Shown here in pieces: positions 34,491 to 43,189 of a stretch of 64,000 nt of DNA (within the stretch, counting starts at the first letter, position 1; every line of letters starts with the position of its first letter). A program made the translations under genes and the position numbers. Below the pieces are notes generated by a model. The model ran no database searches and had not been told where the DNA came from. It worked only from the letters and a program-made list of their open reading frames with translations. This stretch comes from Yinghuangia seranimata (GTDB lineage: Bacteria > Actinomycetota > Actinomycetes > Streptomycetales > Streptomycetaceae): the NCBI RefSeq assembly GCF_029953285.1, contig NZ_JASAOI010000052.1, positions 1 through 64,000 on the forward strand. The letters are read 5' to 3'.

Positions 34491-35459
34491 ATGACCGTTG
34501 ATTCGCCACACACTTCACCGACGAACACGACCGAAAACCACGACGCGCGCCGCGAGCGCGCCCGAACCGCCCTGCTGGGCCTGGCCCTCGGAGACGCCCT
34601 CGGCGCCCAGCACTTCGTCCCGGCCAACCTCCCCGCGCTGCGCGCCCGCACCCTGCCGCCCGCCCCCTGGCCGTGGACCGACGACACCGAAATGGCCTGC
34701 GCCGTCTACGCCGAACTCGCCGCACACGGACGGGTCGACCAGAATCGGCTGGCCGCCGCGTTCGCCCGACACCACGACTTCGACCGCGGCTACGGCCCCA
34801 CCGTCAACCGCATGCTCCGGCTGATCCGCGCGGGCGGCTCGTGGCGCGAACTGGCGGCCGAGCCGTTCGACGGCCAGGGCTCGTGGGGCAACGGCGCCGC
34901 GATGCGGGTGGCCCCGCTGGGCGCCTGGTTCGCCGACGACCCGTCGCGTGCCGCCACCGAGGCCGCCCGTTCGGCACAGGTCACCCACACCCACCCGGAA
35001 GGCGTCGCGGGCGCGATCGCCGTCGCTGTAGGCGCCGCGCTGCTGGCCGCGCGGGAGCCGGTCGACCCGACGGGCTTCATCACCGCCGTACGCGACCACA
35101 CCCCGCCCGGCCTGGTCCACGAACGCCTTGGCGCCGCAGTCCGCCTGATAGACCGTCAGGACCCAGCCCAGGTAGGCCGCATCCTCGGCAACGGCCGCCG
35201 CGTCAGCGCGCCGGACACCGTCCCGTTCACACTCTGGATCGCGGCCCGGTACCCGGACGCGTTCGAGACGGCCTGCTGGCACACCGCCTCGGCCGGCGGT
35301 GACGTCGACACAACGTGCGCGATCGTCGGCGGAATGCTGGGCGCGCGCGTCGGCCTGGACGCGCTGCCCACCACGTGGTTGAACGCAACAGAGCCACTAC
35401 CCGCGTGGGCTTCCGAGACCAAGCCAGAACCGCAACCTGGCGCGGTGACGCAAGTGTGA
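34491..35459 (+). CDS. ADP-ribosylglycohydrolase family protein
   Basis: A 322-residue hydrolase of ADP-ribose-protein or ADP-ribosyl bonds. Metal-binding motifs are intact: GLALGDALG at the N-terminus, WTDDTEMA, and SAGGDVDTTCAIVGG near the C-terminus. Its last 18 bases lie inside a dispersed repeat (35442-35514), so the C-terminal residues GAVTQV are repeat-encoded, and the original end may have differed. Confidence 0.88.
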   Translation: MTVDSPHTSPTNTTENHDARRERARTALLGLALGDALGAQHFVPANLPALRARTLPPAPWPWTDDTEMACAVYAELAAHGRVDQNRLAAAFARHHDFDRGYGPTVNRMLRLIRAGGSWRELAAEPFDGQGSWGNGAAMRVAPLGAWFADDPSRAATEAARSAQVTHTHPEGVAGAIAVAVGAALLAAREPVDPTGFITAVRDHTPPGLVHERLGAAVRLIDRQDPAQVGRILGNGRRVSAPDTVPFTLWIAARYPDAFETACWHTASAGGDVDTTCAIVGGMLGARVGLDALPTTWLNATEPLPAWASETKPEPQPGAVTQV

Positions 35460-35514
35460 CGCGAACTACCCCCGATGAGGGAGTTTCGTTGATTCGCATA
35501 CGTGACAGCACAGT
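35442..35514 (-). repeat. Dispersed repeat, copy 2
   Basis: Reverse-oriented copy of the 147-219 repeat. It keeps the GCGTCAC direct repeat at 11-bp spacing (35456-35462 and 35445-35451 on the minus strand) and the words CTCCCTCATCGGGGG and TCACGTATGCGAATCA. Here it overlaps the stop codon of the glycohydrolase gene rather than lying before a regulator. Confidence 0.6.
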
Positions 35515-35543
35515 GACCTTGGGGTCCGGGGGCTGGGCTGTCG

Positions 35544-36317
35544 CGTTGCGGCGTGGGAGTCGAAGACCACGCACCGTCCCGGACCTGCATGCCGGCGGTG
35601 GCCACCTCCCCCTCCCGATTTGTGATTGTCCGCGCGGCCGGTCGCCTGTCAAGGCGCGGTGGATCTTCCACGGACAGGTGGCCTGTCGCGTGGTGGTGGG
35701 GGCGCCTTGACAGCCGCCCGGCCGCGCTTAAAACCGCGGCAACTATCGGGAGGGGGAGGCGGTGTGGAGGCGCAATGCGTGCTTCGCGTCGCCGTGTTGC
35801 GGTTCCAGCGTGGGGCAGGCGGCCGCCTTGGACGACCGGTGACCACGCTTCACGGTTCTCATATCGCACCAAATCGGGCATTAGGGCGCCGAATCCCTTA
35901 TTGGCTTTGCGTCAAAAGAACCAAATGGCCACATGTTGCCATCTGGTTCTTTTGAAAACCGTTGTCAGTGAGAGGTGAGAGGTCGGCGACCGCAGCCCGG
36001 CGGCGCGACCCGTCCCGGCACCCGGCCGACACCGACCGGCAGCGCCGGGCGCCCACCACGCTGGGACCGCAGCCCGGCGACGCGTAGCGAGGGAGCGGCG
36101 CCACACCTCCCGCCCCTCCCGCAGGTGCCAAGGATGTTCAGCGCGGACGGCCCGCGGGTCAAGCCGCCCCCTCCAGCACGGGACAGGCCACCGGTTCGTC
36201 GATGGCCCCACCGCGGCTTGACGCGCGGGACGGCCGCGCGAAAATCGAAAGCGGGAGGGGCGGGAGGCCACCGAACGCGGCGCAGGCCAGGAACGGTACA
36301 GCCAGAAGGCCGCTTCC
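35544..36317. repeat. Large palindromic element, copy 1
   Basis: About 774 bp with no credible gene. Two related arms of about 370 bp face each other around a terminator-like hairpin at 35912-35955. Each arm has an inner hairpin: stem 35632-35657 with 35702-35727 (left), and 36141-36167 with 36213-36239 (right), both with loops near 45 nt containing an ACAGG-TGG-CCTGT-like dyad. Short words such as CTCCCCCTCCCGAT and GGGCTGCGGTCCCAGCG are shared by arms. A second copy is at 55181-55962 in the same orientation. Only the left arm carries an AT-richer stretch (about 35850-35910). Confidence 0.75.
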
Positions 36318-36377
36318 CTCGTCGGAGCAGCCCGACCTCAGTACAGCCAGGCTCAGGCCCAGCCCCGAGTCAGCCCG

Positions 36378-37697
36378 CTACCACTTCCACGCATCCTCGT
36401 CAGTCCCATGCCGAGCCTGGTACTCATCAGCCGTCAACGAACTGTCAGGCCGATCCGCCGCAGGCGGCCCCATCTGCGGATAGGCAGCCGCCTCAGCCCC
36501 CGCCCCGAACGCCGCGTCGACATACGCCTGCGCGAGCGCGACCCGCGGCATTCCCTCCCCCAACTCCCGCGCGTCCCGCAACGCCCGGAGCGCCGGTTCG
36601 CGCCTCCGCAGCAGGCTGTACGCGATCGCCGCCGTGCAAAGCCCGTGCGCGGCAATCGGCTTGGACCGCGCATAAAACGCCGTCCGATCCCCCTCCCGCG
36701 CCGCACCCGCGAAGTCACCACGTACCAACAGGTACAAAGCAGTAGCGTCGCTCGTCGGATACATGGGTTGCAGAGTCAGCCCCACCGACGCCGCAAAATC
36801 GACCTCGTTGGGCCCCCACCGATAGGCACCCGGCACAACACCTGTGCCATCGCGCGGCGCCTCCCGGATGTAGCAGGCCGCCCGCACGAACTGCTGGGCG
36901 ATCTGCGCCCGGTCGGGCCCAGCGGGCATCCCAGGGAACAACGCAAAAGCAAGCTCCGCAGCCTCCTCGTACCGCCCCTGATGCACCAGCAGCTCAGTTT
37001 CGAAAACCCGAGCCGCAGCCGTCCCCGGATCAAGCTCACCGAGCGCCCTCTCAGCAGCCTCAAGCTCCCCGGTCGCGAGCAAGTTGCGCACCCGGACCTC
37101 CGCCGTCGAACGGGCCAGCAACACGAAAGCGTCCCGTCGGGCGAAAGGCATGGCGAACAGGAACCAGCCAGGCGTCGACGACACCCCATACGGCGAAAAA
37201 ACCTGCGTCGCGCCCAACACCGCACCCACCGCGAGCCCGACGCCCTTGCCGTCCGGCACGGCGAAAGCCGCAGCAACGGCCACACCCGCGAACACCAGCA
37301 GCTCCAGCGCGACACCGAGCCAGACCCGGACCCGCCTCGTCGACTCCGTCCGCGGCGCGATGTCGAACGCCGACCCGATGCCGATCTTGCCGGCCACCAG
37401 CAACCGGTCGCCCTTGATCCGCACCACCGCCGGCCGCCCAGTGCCCCGCACAACAGCGAGCACACGCACACCGAACGGCTTGGCGAACGCCCGCCACCAC
37501 CCCTGGTGCAGCCACTTCCGAGTGATCCAGGACCCGAGGAGCAGTCCGAAGACGTTCTGCCACACGTGCTCCCCGAAAAGACCGAGGAGCGACACCGCAA
37601 GCGGCAGTCCGATCAGTGCAGGCGCGTTGCGCCAAAACCCCGCACGCCTTGCGCGGCGGGTCTGTTCGACGAAGCTGAGCGTGGTCACGGCCAGCAT
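36378..37697 (-). CDS. Membrane protein with TPR-like C-terminus, possibly degenerate S2P-like
   Basis: A 439-residue protein. The N-terminal half has four to five hydrophobic segments and a stretch FGVRVLAVVRGTGRPAVVRI reminiscent of the core of site-2-protease-like (M50) proteins, but no HExxH is present. The C-terminal half is helical and TPR-like (NLLATGELEAAERALGELDP, HQGRYEEAAELAFALFPG). ATG at 37697 is used because upstream codons fall in a tandem repeat. Function unknown; the protease relation is weak. Confidence 0.6.
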   Translation of the reverse strand: MLAVTTLSFVEQTRRARRAGFWRNAPALIGLPLAVSLLGLFGEHVWQNVFGLLLGSWITRKWLHQGWWRAFAKPFGVRVLAVVRGTGRPAVVRIKGDRLLVAGKIGIGSAFDIAPRTESTRRVRVWLGVALELLVFAGVAVAAAFAVPDGKGVGLAVGAVLGATQVFSPYGVSSTPGWFLFAMPFARRDAFVLLARSTAEVRVRNLLATGELEAAERALGELDPGTAAARVFETELLVHQGRYEEAAELAFALFPGMPAGPDRAQIAQQFVRAACYIREAPRDGTGVVPGAYRWGPNEVDFAASVGLTLQPMYPTSDATALYLLVRGDFAGAAREGDRTAFYARSKPIAAHGLCTAAIAYSLLRRREPALRALRDARELGEGMPRVALAQAYVDAAFGAGAEAAAYPQMGPPAADRPDSSLTADEYQARHGTDEDAWKW

Positions 37698-37711
37698 GTT
37701 CCCAGCACTGA

Positions 37712-37803
37712 GAAACGACCGAAGCGTTGGGGGGCGCACGACACCGAAAGCGTTGAGAGCACACGACACCGGAAGCGCTCGGGGCACACGACACCGAAAA
37801 GGT
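37712..37803. repeat. 25-bp tandem repeat upstream of the membrane-protein gene
   Basis: Units at 37737, 37762 and 37787 (partial) begin CACGACACCGAAAGCG or close variants; a diverged unit starts at about 37712. The period is 25 bp. It lies just upstream of the start at 37697, where promoter sequence is expected, so it may hold repeated regulator sites. Confidence 0.6.
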
Positions 37804-37880
37804 GGCGAGCCACCAGGTCGGTGGTCTCGCATGCCCGCATATCAGGGGCACCCCGTCGAGCCCTCCGGCATGATGGCGCG

Positions 37881-38525
37881 ATGACGTCCAGGGATCCCCG
37901 CCTCGGTGCCACGCTGCTCCTCAAGGAGCGCGACGCGCTCCTCCCCATTCTCCGCGCGACCGACACCGATTCGTTCACGCGTCCGACCGTCCTGCCCGGC
38001 TGGAACGTCCGTGAGGTGCTGGCGCACTGCGCGGCGGCGCTCAACATGGCGGCGAGCGACTCGCTCCATGGGTTCAGTGACGCGGAGAACGCCGCCGACC
38101 TCGCAGCACGCGCGGACTGGCCCGTCTCGGCGGTGCTCGACGAGCTGGAGGCGGGCTATGCGGGCGCCGCCGAGGAGATGGGGCGGCGAGGCACGCTCTG
38201 GGACGGGCTCGCGCTCGGTGAGTGGGTGCACGGCGGGGACGTCCGGCACGCCCTCGGCGTCGCCGACGCCTGGGCGAGCGCCGGCATCGACGACGCCTTG
38301 GTGCTGCTGGTCGAACGCACCGCGCAGCCGCAGCGAGGCATTCCCGCGACCGAAGTCACGCTGCCCGACCGCACGTTGCACCTGGGCGACCCCGACGAGG
38401 CCCCGGTCGCGACGCTGGTGACGGACACGGCGACGCTGGTCCGGCTCTGTTGCGGCCGCGAGCCGGAGCCGGAGCGGTTCAGGCTGACGGGCGCGGACCC
38501 GAAAGCGTACGTGTGCTTCCGTTGA
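37881..38525 (+). CDS. MDMPI/DinB-like mycothiol-dependent isomerase family protein
   Basis: A 214-residue protein. The N-terminal four-helix bundle has the family core VLPGWNVREVLAHCAA and a second metal-site region LALGEWVHGGDVRHALG. Histidines in these two segments would bind the metal. Members use mycothiol, the actinobacterial thiol. The substrate is unknown. Its 3' end overlaps the convergent gene by 47 bp. Confidence 0.8.
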   Translation: MTSRDPRLGATLLLKERDALLPILRATDTDSFTRPTVLPGWNVREVLAHCAAALNMAASDSLHGFSDAENAADLAARADWPVSAVLDELEAGYAGAAEEMGRRGTLWDGLALGEWVHGGDVRHALGVADAWASAGIDDALVLLVERTAQPQRGIPATEVTLPDRTLHLGDPDEAPVATLVTDTATLVRLCCGREPEPERFRLTGADPKAYVCFR

Positions 38526-38892
38526 GCCTCAGCAGCCAACGCCAGCGCGGCAGTTCGGTCCACGCCGTGGCGAGGACCAGTGCTCCGACGACGGCGACCG
38601 CCCACACCGGCCACAGCACCCAGGCGGCCGCGACGGCCGCGGCCATGTGGACGACGACGATCGCGATCGTCACGTAGCCCGGCACCGGCACGATGACCTG
38701 CTGCTTGTCACCCGGCGTCGAGAACACCGTCGGCACGCCGATCAGCAGCACGAGCGCCAGGACCGCGAGCAGCACCGAGTGCCGCTCGAGCGCCCACGGC
38801 GTGGCGACCCACGCCACCAGCTCGGTCGCGAAGCGGAAGACCGAGGGCAGTTTGTCGTCGGGCTTGCCCAGAGACTGATCATTCGTCGTCAC
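38479..38892 (-). CDS. Conserved membrane protein, 137 residues
   Basis: Three to four hydrophobic segments: ELVAWVATPWAL, HSVLLAVLALVLLIGVP, VTIAIVVVHMAAAVAAAWVLW and WAVAVVGALVLAT. GTG at 38892 is used (TTNDQSLGKPDDKLP). No family is recognised. It overlaps the convergent upstream gene by 47 bases. Confidence 0.6.
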   Translation of the reverse strand: MTTNDQSLGKPDDKLPSVFRFATELVAWVATPWALERHSVLLAVLALVLLIGVPTVFSTPGDKQQVIVPVPGYVTIAIVVVHMAAAVAAAWVLWPVWAVAVVGALVLATAWTELPRWRWLLRLNGSTRTLSGPRPSA

Positions 38893-38989
38893 GGCGGAGT
38901 AGCGTGCCACAGCCCGGGCCCAGCGCCTACCCCTGGCAACCCGGAAAACCCCGTGCGGAACGCACCCCGTCCCCACCAGACTCCCCCGC

Positions 38990-39409
38990 ATGCCCACCGA
39001 ACCCACTCGTCTGACCCGCGTCAACCCGCCGGAGCTCCACACACCGCCCGGCTACAGCCACATCACCGTCGTCGAGGCGGGCCGCACCGCCCACCTCGCC
39101 GGGCAGTGCCCCATCGGCCCGGACGGCGGGCTGGTAGGCGACGGCTCGTTCAACACACAGATCGACCAGGTCGCCGCGAACGCACTCGTCGCGCTGCGGG
39201 CCGTCGGCGCGGAGCCGAGCAACGTCGTCCGCTCGGTCATCTACGTCCGCAGTGACGACACCGCGGTCCTGGCCTCCGCGTGGGAGCGGCTCAACGCGTC
39301 GGTCATCGGTGCCGCGTTCACCAGCGCCTCCACAATGCTCGGCGTCACCCAGCTCGGCTTCCGCGGACAACTCGTCGAGGTGGACCTGACCGCCGCGCTG
39401 CCGGACTGA
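38990..39409 (+). CDS. RidA family protein (YjgF/UK114)
   Basis: Small trimeric-fold protein of 139 residues. The family line includes HLAGQCPIGPDGGLVGDGSF, QVAANALVALRAVGAEPSNV and the C-terminal LVEVDLTAALPD. In place of the usual arginine-binding motif it reads RSVIYVRSDD, so enamine/imine deaminase activity is possible but not certain. Confidence 0.85.
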   Translation: MPTEPTRLTRVNPPELHTPPGYSHITVVEAGRTAHLAGQCPIGPDGGLVGDGSFNTQIDQVAANALVALRAVGAEPSNVVRSVIYVRSDDTAVLASAWERLNASVIGAAFTSASTMLGVTQLGFRGQLVEVDLTAALPD

Positions 39410-39471
39410 GCCGCGCGCGAAGGCCCCCGCGAGACCGGAGTCAGGCCGCACCCCCTCGTTAGGATCCCCGC

Positions 39472-40254
39472 ATGAGCGCCGCCGTCCCCCTGCTCCTCAC
39501 CGTCCTCGGCTCGGCCACCCCCTACCCCGCCGCCGACAACCCGTGCTCCGGCTACCTCGTCACGCACGGCGACACGCGGATCTGGGTGGACGCCGGCACG
39601 GGCACGCTCGGCGCGCTGCAGCGGCACACCCCGCTGGGGTCGCTCGACGCGGTCTGGATCTCGCACCTGCACGCCGACCACTGCAGCGACCTGCTCACCG
39701 CCTACTACGGCCTGCTCTACGCCGACATCGAGCTGCCCGCGCCGCTCCCGCTGTTCGGCCCGCCCGGGATCGCGGACCGGCTCGCCGGGTTCCTGACGAA
39801 CGGACCGCGCCGCAGCCCGATCGAGGCCGCGTTCGACGTCCACGAGCTGGCCGACCACCACACGGCCGAGGTCGGCGACCTCACGCTCACCAGCCGCGCG
39901 GTCTCGCACGGCGGCCTGTCGGCCTTCGCGCTGCGGGTCGACGCACCCGCGGGCGCGTCGCTGGTCTACTCAGGCGACTGCCGCCCCTGCGTCGAGCTGA
40001 CCGAGCTGGCCGCCGAATGCGACACGCTGCTGTGCGAGGCCGACCTCGACCACGCCCCGGCCGACGAGCCGCAGGTGCACCACACGCCCGAGGACGCCGC
40101 CGACACGGCAGCGTCCGCCCGCGCCCGGACGCTCGTCGTCACGCACGTCGGACGCGGGCTCGGACCGCAGAACGCCGTGTCCCGCGCCGCCGCCCGCTTC
40201 GCGGGGCCGGTGCGGCACGCGGACCCGGGGGCGACGTTCACGATCGGCGCATAG
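39472..40254 (+). CDS. Metallo-beta-lactamase-fold hydrolase, RNase Z-like
   Basis: A 260-residue protein. The metal motif HLHADH begins at His65; YSGDCRP provides the aspartate ligand, and VVTHVGRG gives a late histidine. The start LLTVLGSATPYPAADNPCSG matches the RNase Z/ElaC-like branch. It may act as a phosphodiesterase. It starts 62 bases after the RidA gene on the same strand. Confidence 0.85.
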   Translation: MSAAVPLLLTVLGSATPYPAADNPCSGYLVTHGDTRIWVDAGTGTLGALQRHTPLGSLDAVWISHLHADHCSDLLTAYYGLLYADIELPAPLPLFGPPGIADRLAGFLTNGPRRSPIEAAFDVHELADHHTAEVGDLTLTSRAVSHGGLSAFALRVDAPAGASLVYSGDCRPCVELTELAAECDTLLCEADLDHAPADEPQVHHTPEDAADTAASARARTLVVTHVGRGLGPQNAVSRAAARFAGPVRHADPGATFTIGA

Positions 40255-40407
40255 CGTCCTCCCGTAGCCTCCCCGAGGCACCCGGCCGGCGCCGAAAAAC
40301 AAAATCAAGAAATCCCCGGCACCGATGTCGAGAACGCGTCGCCGGCTCCGTCCCCGAGGTGAACGCGACCAGAATGGGTGGTCGCGACAGCACCGAGGAG
40401 AGCGATC

Positions 40408-40815
40408 ATGGCCAAGTACCTGCTGCTGAAGCACTACCGCGGCGCCCCTGCGGCGGTCAACGACGTGCCGATGGACCAGTGGACGCCGGAGGAGATCTCG
40501 GCCCATGTGCAGTACATGCAGGACTTCGCGGACCGGCTTGAGAAGACCGGCGAGTTCGTCGACGGCCAGGCCCTCGCGCCCGAGGGTGCCTGGGTCCGGT
40601 ACGACGGTGAGGGCCGCCCGCCGGTCACCGACGGCCCGTTCGCCGAGACGAAGGACCTCATCGCCGGCTGGATGGTGATCGACGTCGACACGTACGAGCG
40701 CGCCGTCGAGCTGGCCGGCGAACTGTCGGCCGCGCCCGGGGCGGGCGGCAAGCCGATCCACGAGTGGCTCGAGGTGCGCCCCTTCTACACCGCGATGCCG
40801 ACCGTCACGGAGTGA
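40408..40815 (+). CDS. YCII (DGPF)-family protein
   Basis: A 135-residue ferredoxin-like-fold protein. It contains the hallmark TDGPFAETKDLIAGW and begins MAKYLLLKHYRG. GAGGAG precedes the ATG. Its stop overlaps the start of an ECF42-type sigma gene (GTGA). DGPF proteins are the standard genomic partner and target of ECF42 sigma factors. Confidence 0.9.
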   Translation: MAKYLLLKHYRGAPAAVNDVPMDQWTPEEISAHVQYMQDFADRLEKTGEFVDGQALAPEGAWVRYDGEGRPPVTDGPFAETKDLIAGWMVIDVDTYERAVELAGELSAAPGAGGKPIHEWLEVRPFYTAMPTVTE

Positions 40816-41969
40816 CCACTCCCATGGATGAGGCCCTGCTCCGGAGCCTCACGCCGAGCGTGCTCGGGATCCTCGTCCGCCGCGGAGCCGACTTCGCGGC
40901 GGCCGAGGACGCCGTGCAGGACGCGCTGGTCCAGGCCGTCCGCGTGTGGCCCGACGACCCGCCCCGCGATCCGAAGGCGTGGCTGATCACCGTCGCCTGG
41001 AACCGTTTCCTGGACGCGACCCGGGCGGACACCGCGCGCCGCCGACGCGAGGACCTCGTCGACGAGCAGCCCGCGCCCGGGCCCGTGCCGTCCGTCGACG
41101 ACACGCTCCGGCTGTACTTCCTATGCGCCCACCCGTCCCTGACCCCCGCGTCGGCGGTCGCGCTCACGCTGCGCGCCGTCGGTGGTCTGACCACCCGCCA
41201 GATCGCCGAGGCATACCTGGTGCCCGAGGCGACGATGGCGCAGCGCATCAGCCGGGCGAAGCGCACGGTGTCGGGGGTGCGGTTCGACCAGCCCGGCGAC
41301 GTCGCGACCGTGCTGCGCGTCCTCTACCTGGTCTTCAACGAGGGCTACTCGGGCGACGTCGACCTCGCCGCCGAGACAATACGCCTGACCCGGCAGCTGG
41401 CCGCCGTGATCGACCACCCCGAGGTCGCGGGGCTGCTCGCGCTGATGCTGCTGCACCACGCGCGGCGCGCCGCCCGCGTCGCGCCCGACGGTGAGCTGAT
41501 CCCGCTCGCCGACCAGGACCGCCGTCTGTGGGACACGCGCCTGATCGCCGAGGGCGTCGAGATCCTCCAGGCCGCCCTGGCCCGCGACCGGCTGGGCGAG
41601 TTCCAGGCGCAGGCGGCCGTCGCGGCCCTGCACGCCGACGCGCCCACCGCTGAGGAGACCGACTGGGTGCAGATCGTCGAGTGGTACGACGAGCTGGCGC
41701 GCCTGACGGACAGCCCGGTCGTCCGGCTCAACCGCGCGGTCGCCGTCGGTGAGGCCGACGGACCGCGCGCGGGCCTGGCGGCGCTCGCCGACCTGGACGA
41801 CGCGTTGCCGCGCTACACGGCGGTGTCGGCCTACCTCCACGAACGCGACGGCGACCTGAAGACCGCGGCACGCCTGTACGCCGAGGCCGCCCGCAAGGCC
41901 ACCAACGTCGCCGAACGCGACCACCTGACGCGCCAAGCCGCCCGGCTCAACGCGCGGCTGCGGGGCTGA
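40812..41969 (+). CDS. ECF42-type sigma factor with C-terminal extension
   Basis: A 385-residue RNA polymerase sigma factor. Region 2 ([20 protein letters not shown]) and region 4 ([20 protein letters not shown]) are followed by a long TPR-like C-terminal domain ([34 protein letters not shown]). In this family the extension replaces a separate anti-sigma factor. GTG at 40812 is coupled to the YCII gene; an ATG at 40824 is an alternative. Confidence 0.92.
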   Translation: MTTPMDEALLRSLTPSVLGILVRRGADFAAAEDAVQDALVQAVRVWPDDPPRDPKAWLITVAWNRFLDATRADTARRRREDLVDEQPAPGPVPSVDDTLRLYFLCAHPSLTPASAVALTLRAVGGLTTRQIAEAYLVPEATMAQRISRAKRTVSGVRFDQPGDVATVLRVLYLVFNEGYSGDVDLAAETIRLTRQLAAVIDHPEVAGLLALMLLHHARRAARVAPDGELIPLADQDRRLWDTRLIAEGVEILQAALARDRLGEFQAQAAVAALHADAPTAEETDWVQIVEWYDELARLTDSPVVRLNRAVAVGEADGPRAGLAALADLDDALPRYTAVSAYLHERDGDLKTAARLYAEAARKATNVAERDHLTRQAARLNARLRG

Positions 41970-42378
41970 CGGGCGCCGCGCAGCGGAGCAGGGTGAGGCG
42001 CAGGGGACGGCTTCACCGCGGCCAGGTCGATCCCCGACGGGGGCACCCAGCAAGCACTGTGCCGAAGTGCACCGGTGGCAGCGGCCGCGCAGCGCCGGTC
42101 TCGGTGAACGACACGCGCAGCCTCGCGGCGCGGCGGGACGCGTCGCGGCGGGGCGGGACGCGTCGCGGCGGGGCGGGACGCGTCGCGGCGGGGCGGGACG
42201 CGTCGCGGCGGGGCGGGACGCGTCGCGGCGGGGCGGGGGGCCACTGGCCACCCTTCCTCGACCACCTCAACGCCCACCCCGCCGACGCCGGGCGTCAACC
42301 CGGTCCGCCGCACCGGAACCCCCGGCCGCCGTCCCCCGCCAAAGGTGTCCCAGCCCCCGAACCGGGCACCATCCCTCC
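41970..42378. other. Intergenic region with tandem repeat
   Basis: 409 bp without a gene. The middle holds the 20-bp tandem array described at 42121-42240. The flanks show nothing recognisable apart from very GC-rich sequence. Confidence 0.6.
42121..42240. repeat. 20-bp tandem repeat, six units
   Basis: Five units from 42141 to 42240 are identical except the end of the last; the unit at 42121 differs at two positions. The unit is CGTCGCGGCGGGGCGGGACG, and unit junctions create the palindrome GACGCGTC. Near-identity suggests recent expansion. It lies 150 bp after the sigma-factor stop and about 140 bp before the next start. Confidence 0.9.
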
Positions 42379-43185
42379 ATGCCGCCCGACACCCCCGCCC
42401 CCTCCGAAGCCGCCCGCCTGACCCCCGTCGAGGCCCGCGCGCTGTTCCGGGCCGGGGCCGTCGCGCCGACCAGTGGCTGGTGTCGGGGGACGACGCAGGC
42501 GAACCTGCTGGCCGTGCCCGCCGATTGGGCGTACGACGTGCTGCTGTTCGCGCAGCGCAACCCGAAGCCGTGCCCGGTCCTGGACGTCACCGACCCCGGT
42601 GTCCCCGAGACCGTCCTGGCCCCGGGCGCCGACCTGCGCAGCGATCTGCCCCGCTACCGCGTGTGGGAGCACGGTCGGCTCGTCGCCGAGCCCTCCGACG
42701 CGACCGACATCTGGCGCGACGACCTGGTCGCCTTCCTCGTCGGGTGCAGCTTCACGTTCGAGTTCGCGCTCGACGCGGCCGGGATCCCCCTGCGGCACGT
42801 CGAACAGGGCCGCAACGTCCCGATGTACGTCACCGACCGCCCGACCCGCCCAGCGGGCCGGATGCGCGGCCCGCTCGTCGTGTCGATGCGTCCGATCCCG
42901 GCCGCACGGGTGGACGAGGCCGCGCGGGTGAGCGGGCTGATGCCCGCCGTGCACGGCGCGCCCGTCCACTCCGGCGACTTCGCGGGCCTCGGCATCGCCG
43001 ACCCGGGCAAGCCCGAGTTCGGCGACCCGGTCGACGCCCACGACGGCGACGTGCCGGTGTTCTGGGCGTGCGGCGTCACATTGCAGACGGCCGTCATGGC
43101 GTCCGGGATCCCGTTCGCGATCACGCACTCCCCCGGACACATGTTCGTCACCGACACCCCGGACAGCGCCTACCGGGTCGGCTGA
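42379..43185 (+). CDS. DUF1445 putative hydro-lyase (D-glutamate cyclase-like)
   Basis: A 268-residue protein of the UPF0317/DUF1445 family. It shows the family landmarks [48 protein letters not shown] and the C-terminal [11 protein letters not shown]. Related proteins convert or hydrate amino acids. The ATG at 42379 starts the conserved region. Monocistronic. Confidence 0.88.
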   Translation: MPPDTPAPSEAARLTPVEARALFRAGAVAPTSGWCRGTTQANLLAVPADWAYDVLLFAQRNPKPCPVLDVTDPGVPETVLAPGADLRSDLPRYRVWEHGRLVAEPSDATDIWRDDLVAFLVGCSFTFEFALDAAGIPLRHVEQGRNVPMYVTDRPTRPAGRMRGPLVVSMRPIPAARVDEAARVSGLMPAVHGAPVHSGDFAGLGIADPGKPEFGDPVDAHDGDVPVFWACGVTLQTAVMASGIPFAITHSPGHMFVTDTPDSAYRVG

Positions 43186-43189
43186 CCGC

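Noticed and set aside
35544-36317. Protein-coding genes inside the palindromic elements
   Set aside because: Frames read through on both strands because of inverted GC-rich words; predicted peptides are compositionally odd and not conserved between copies beyond the DNA repeat.
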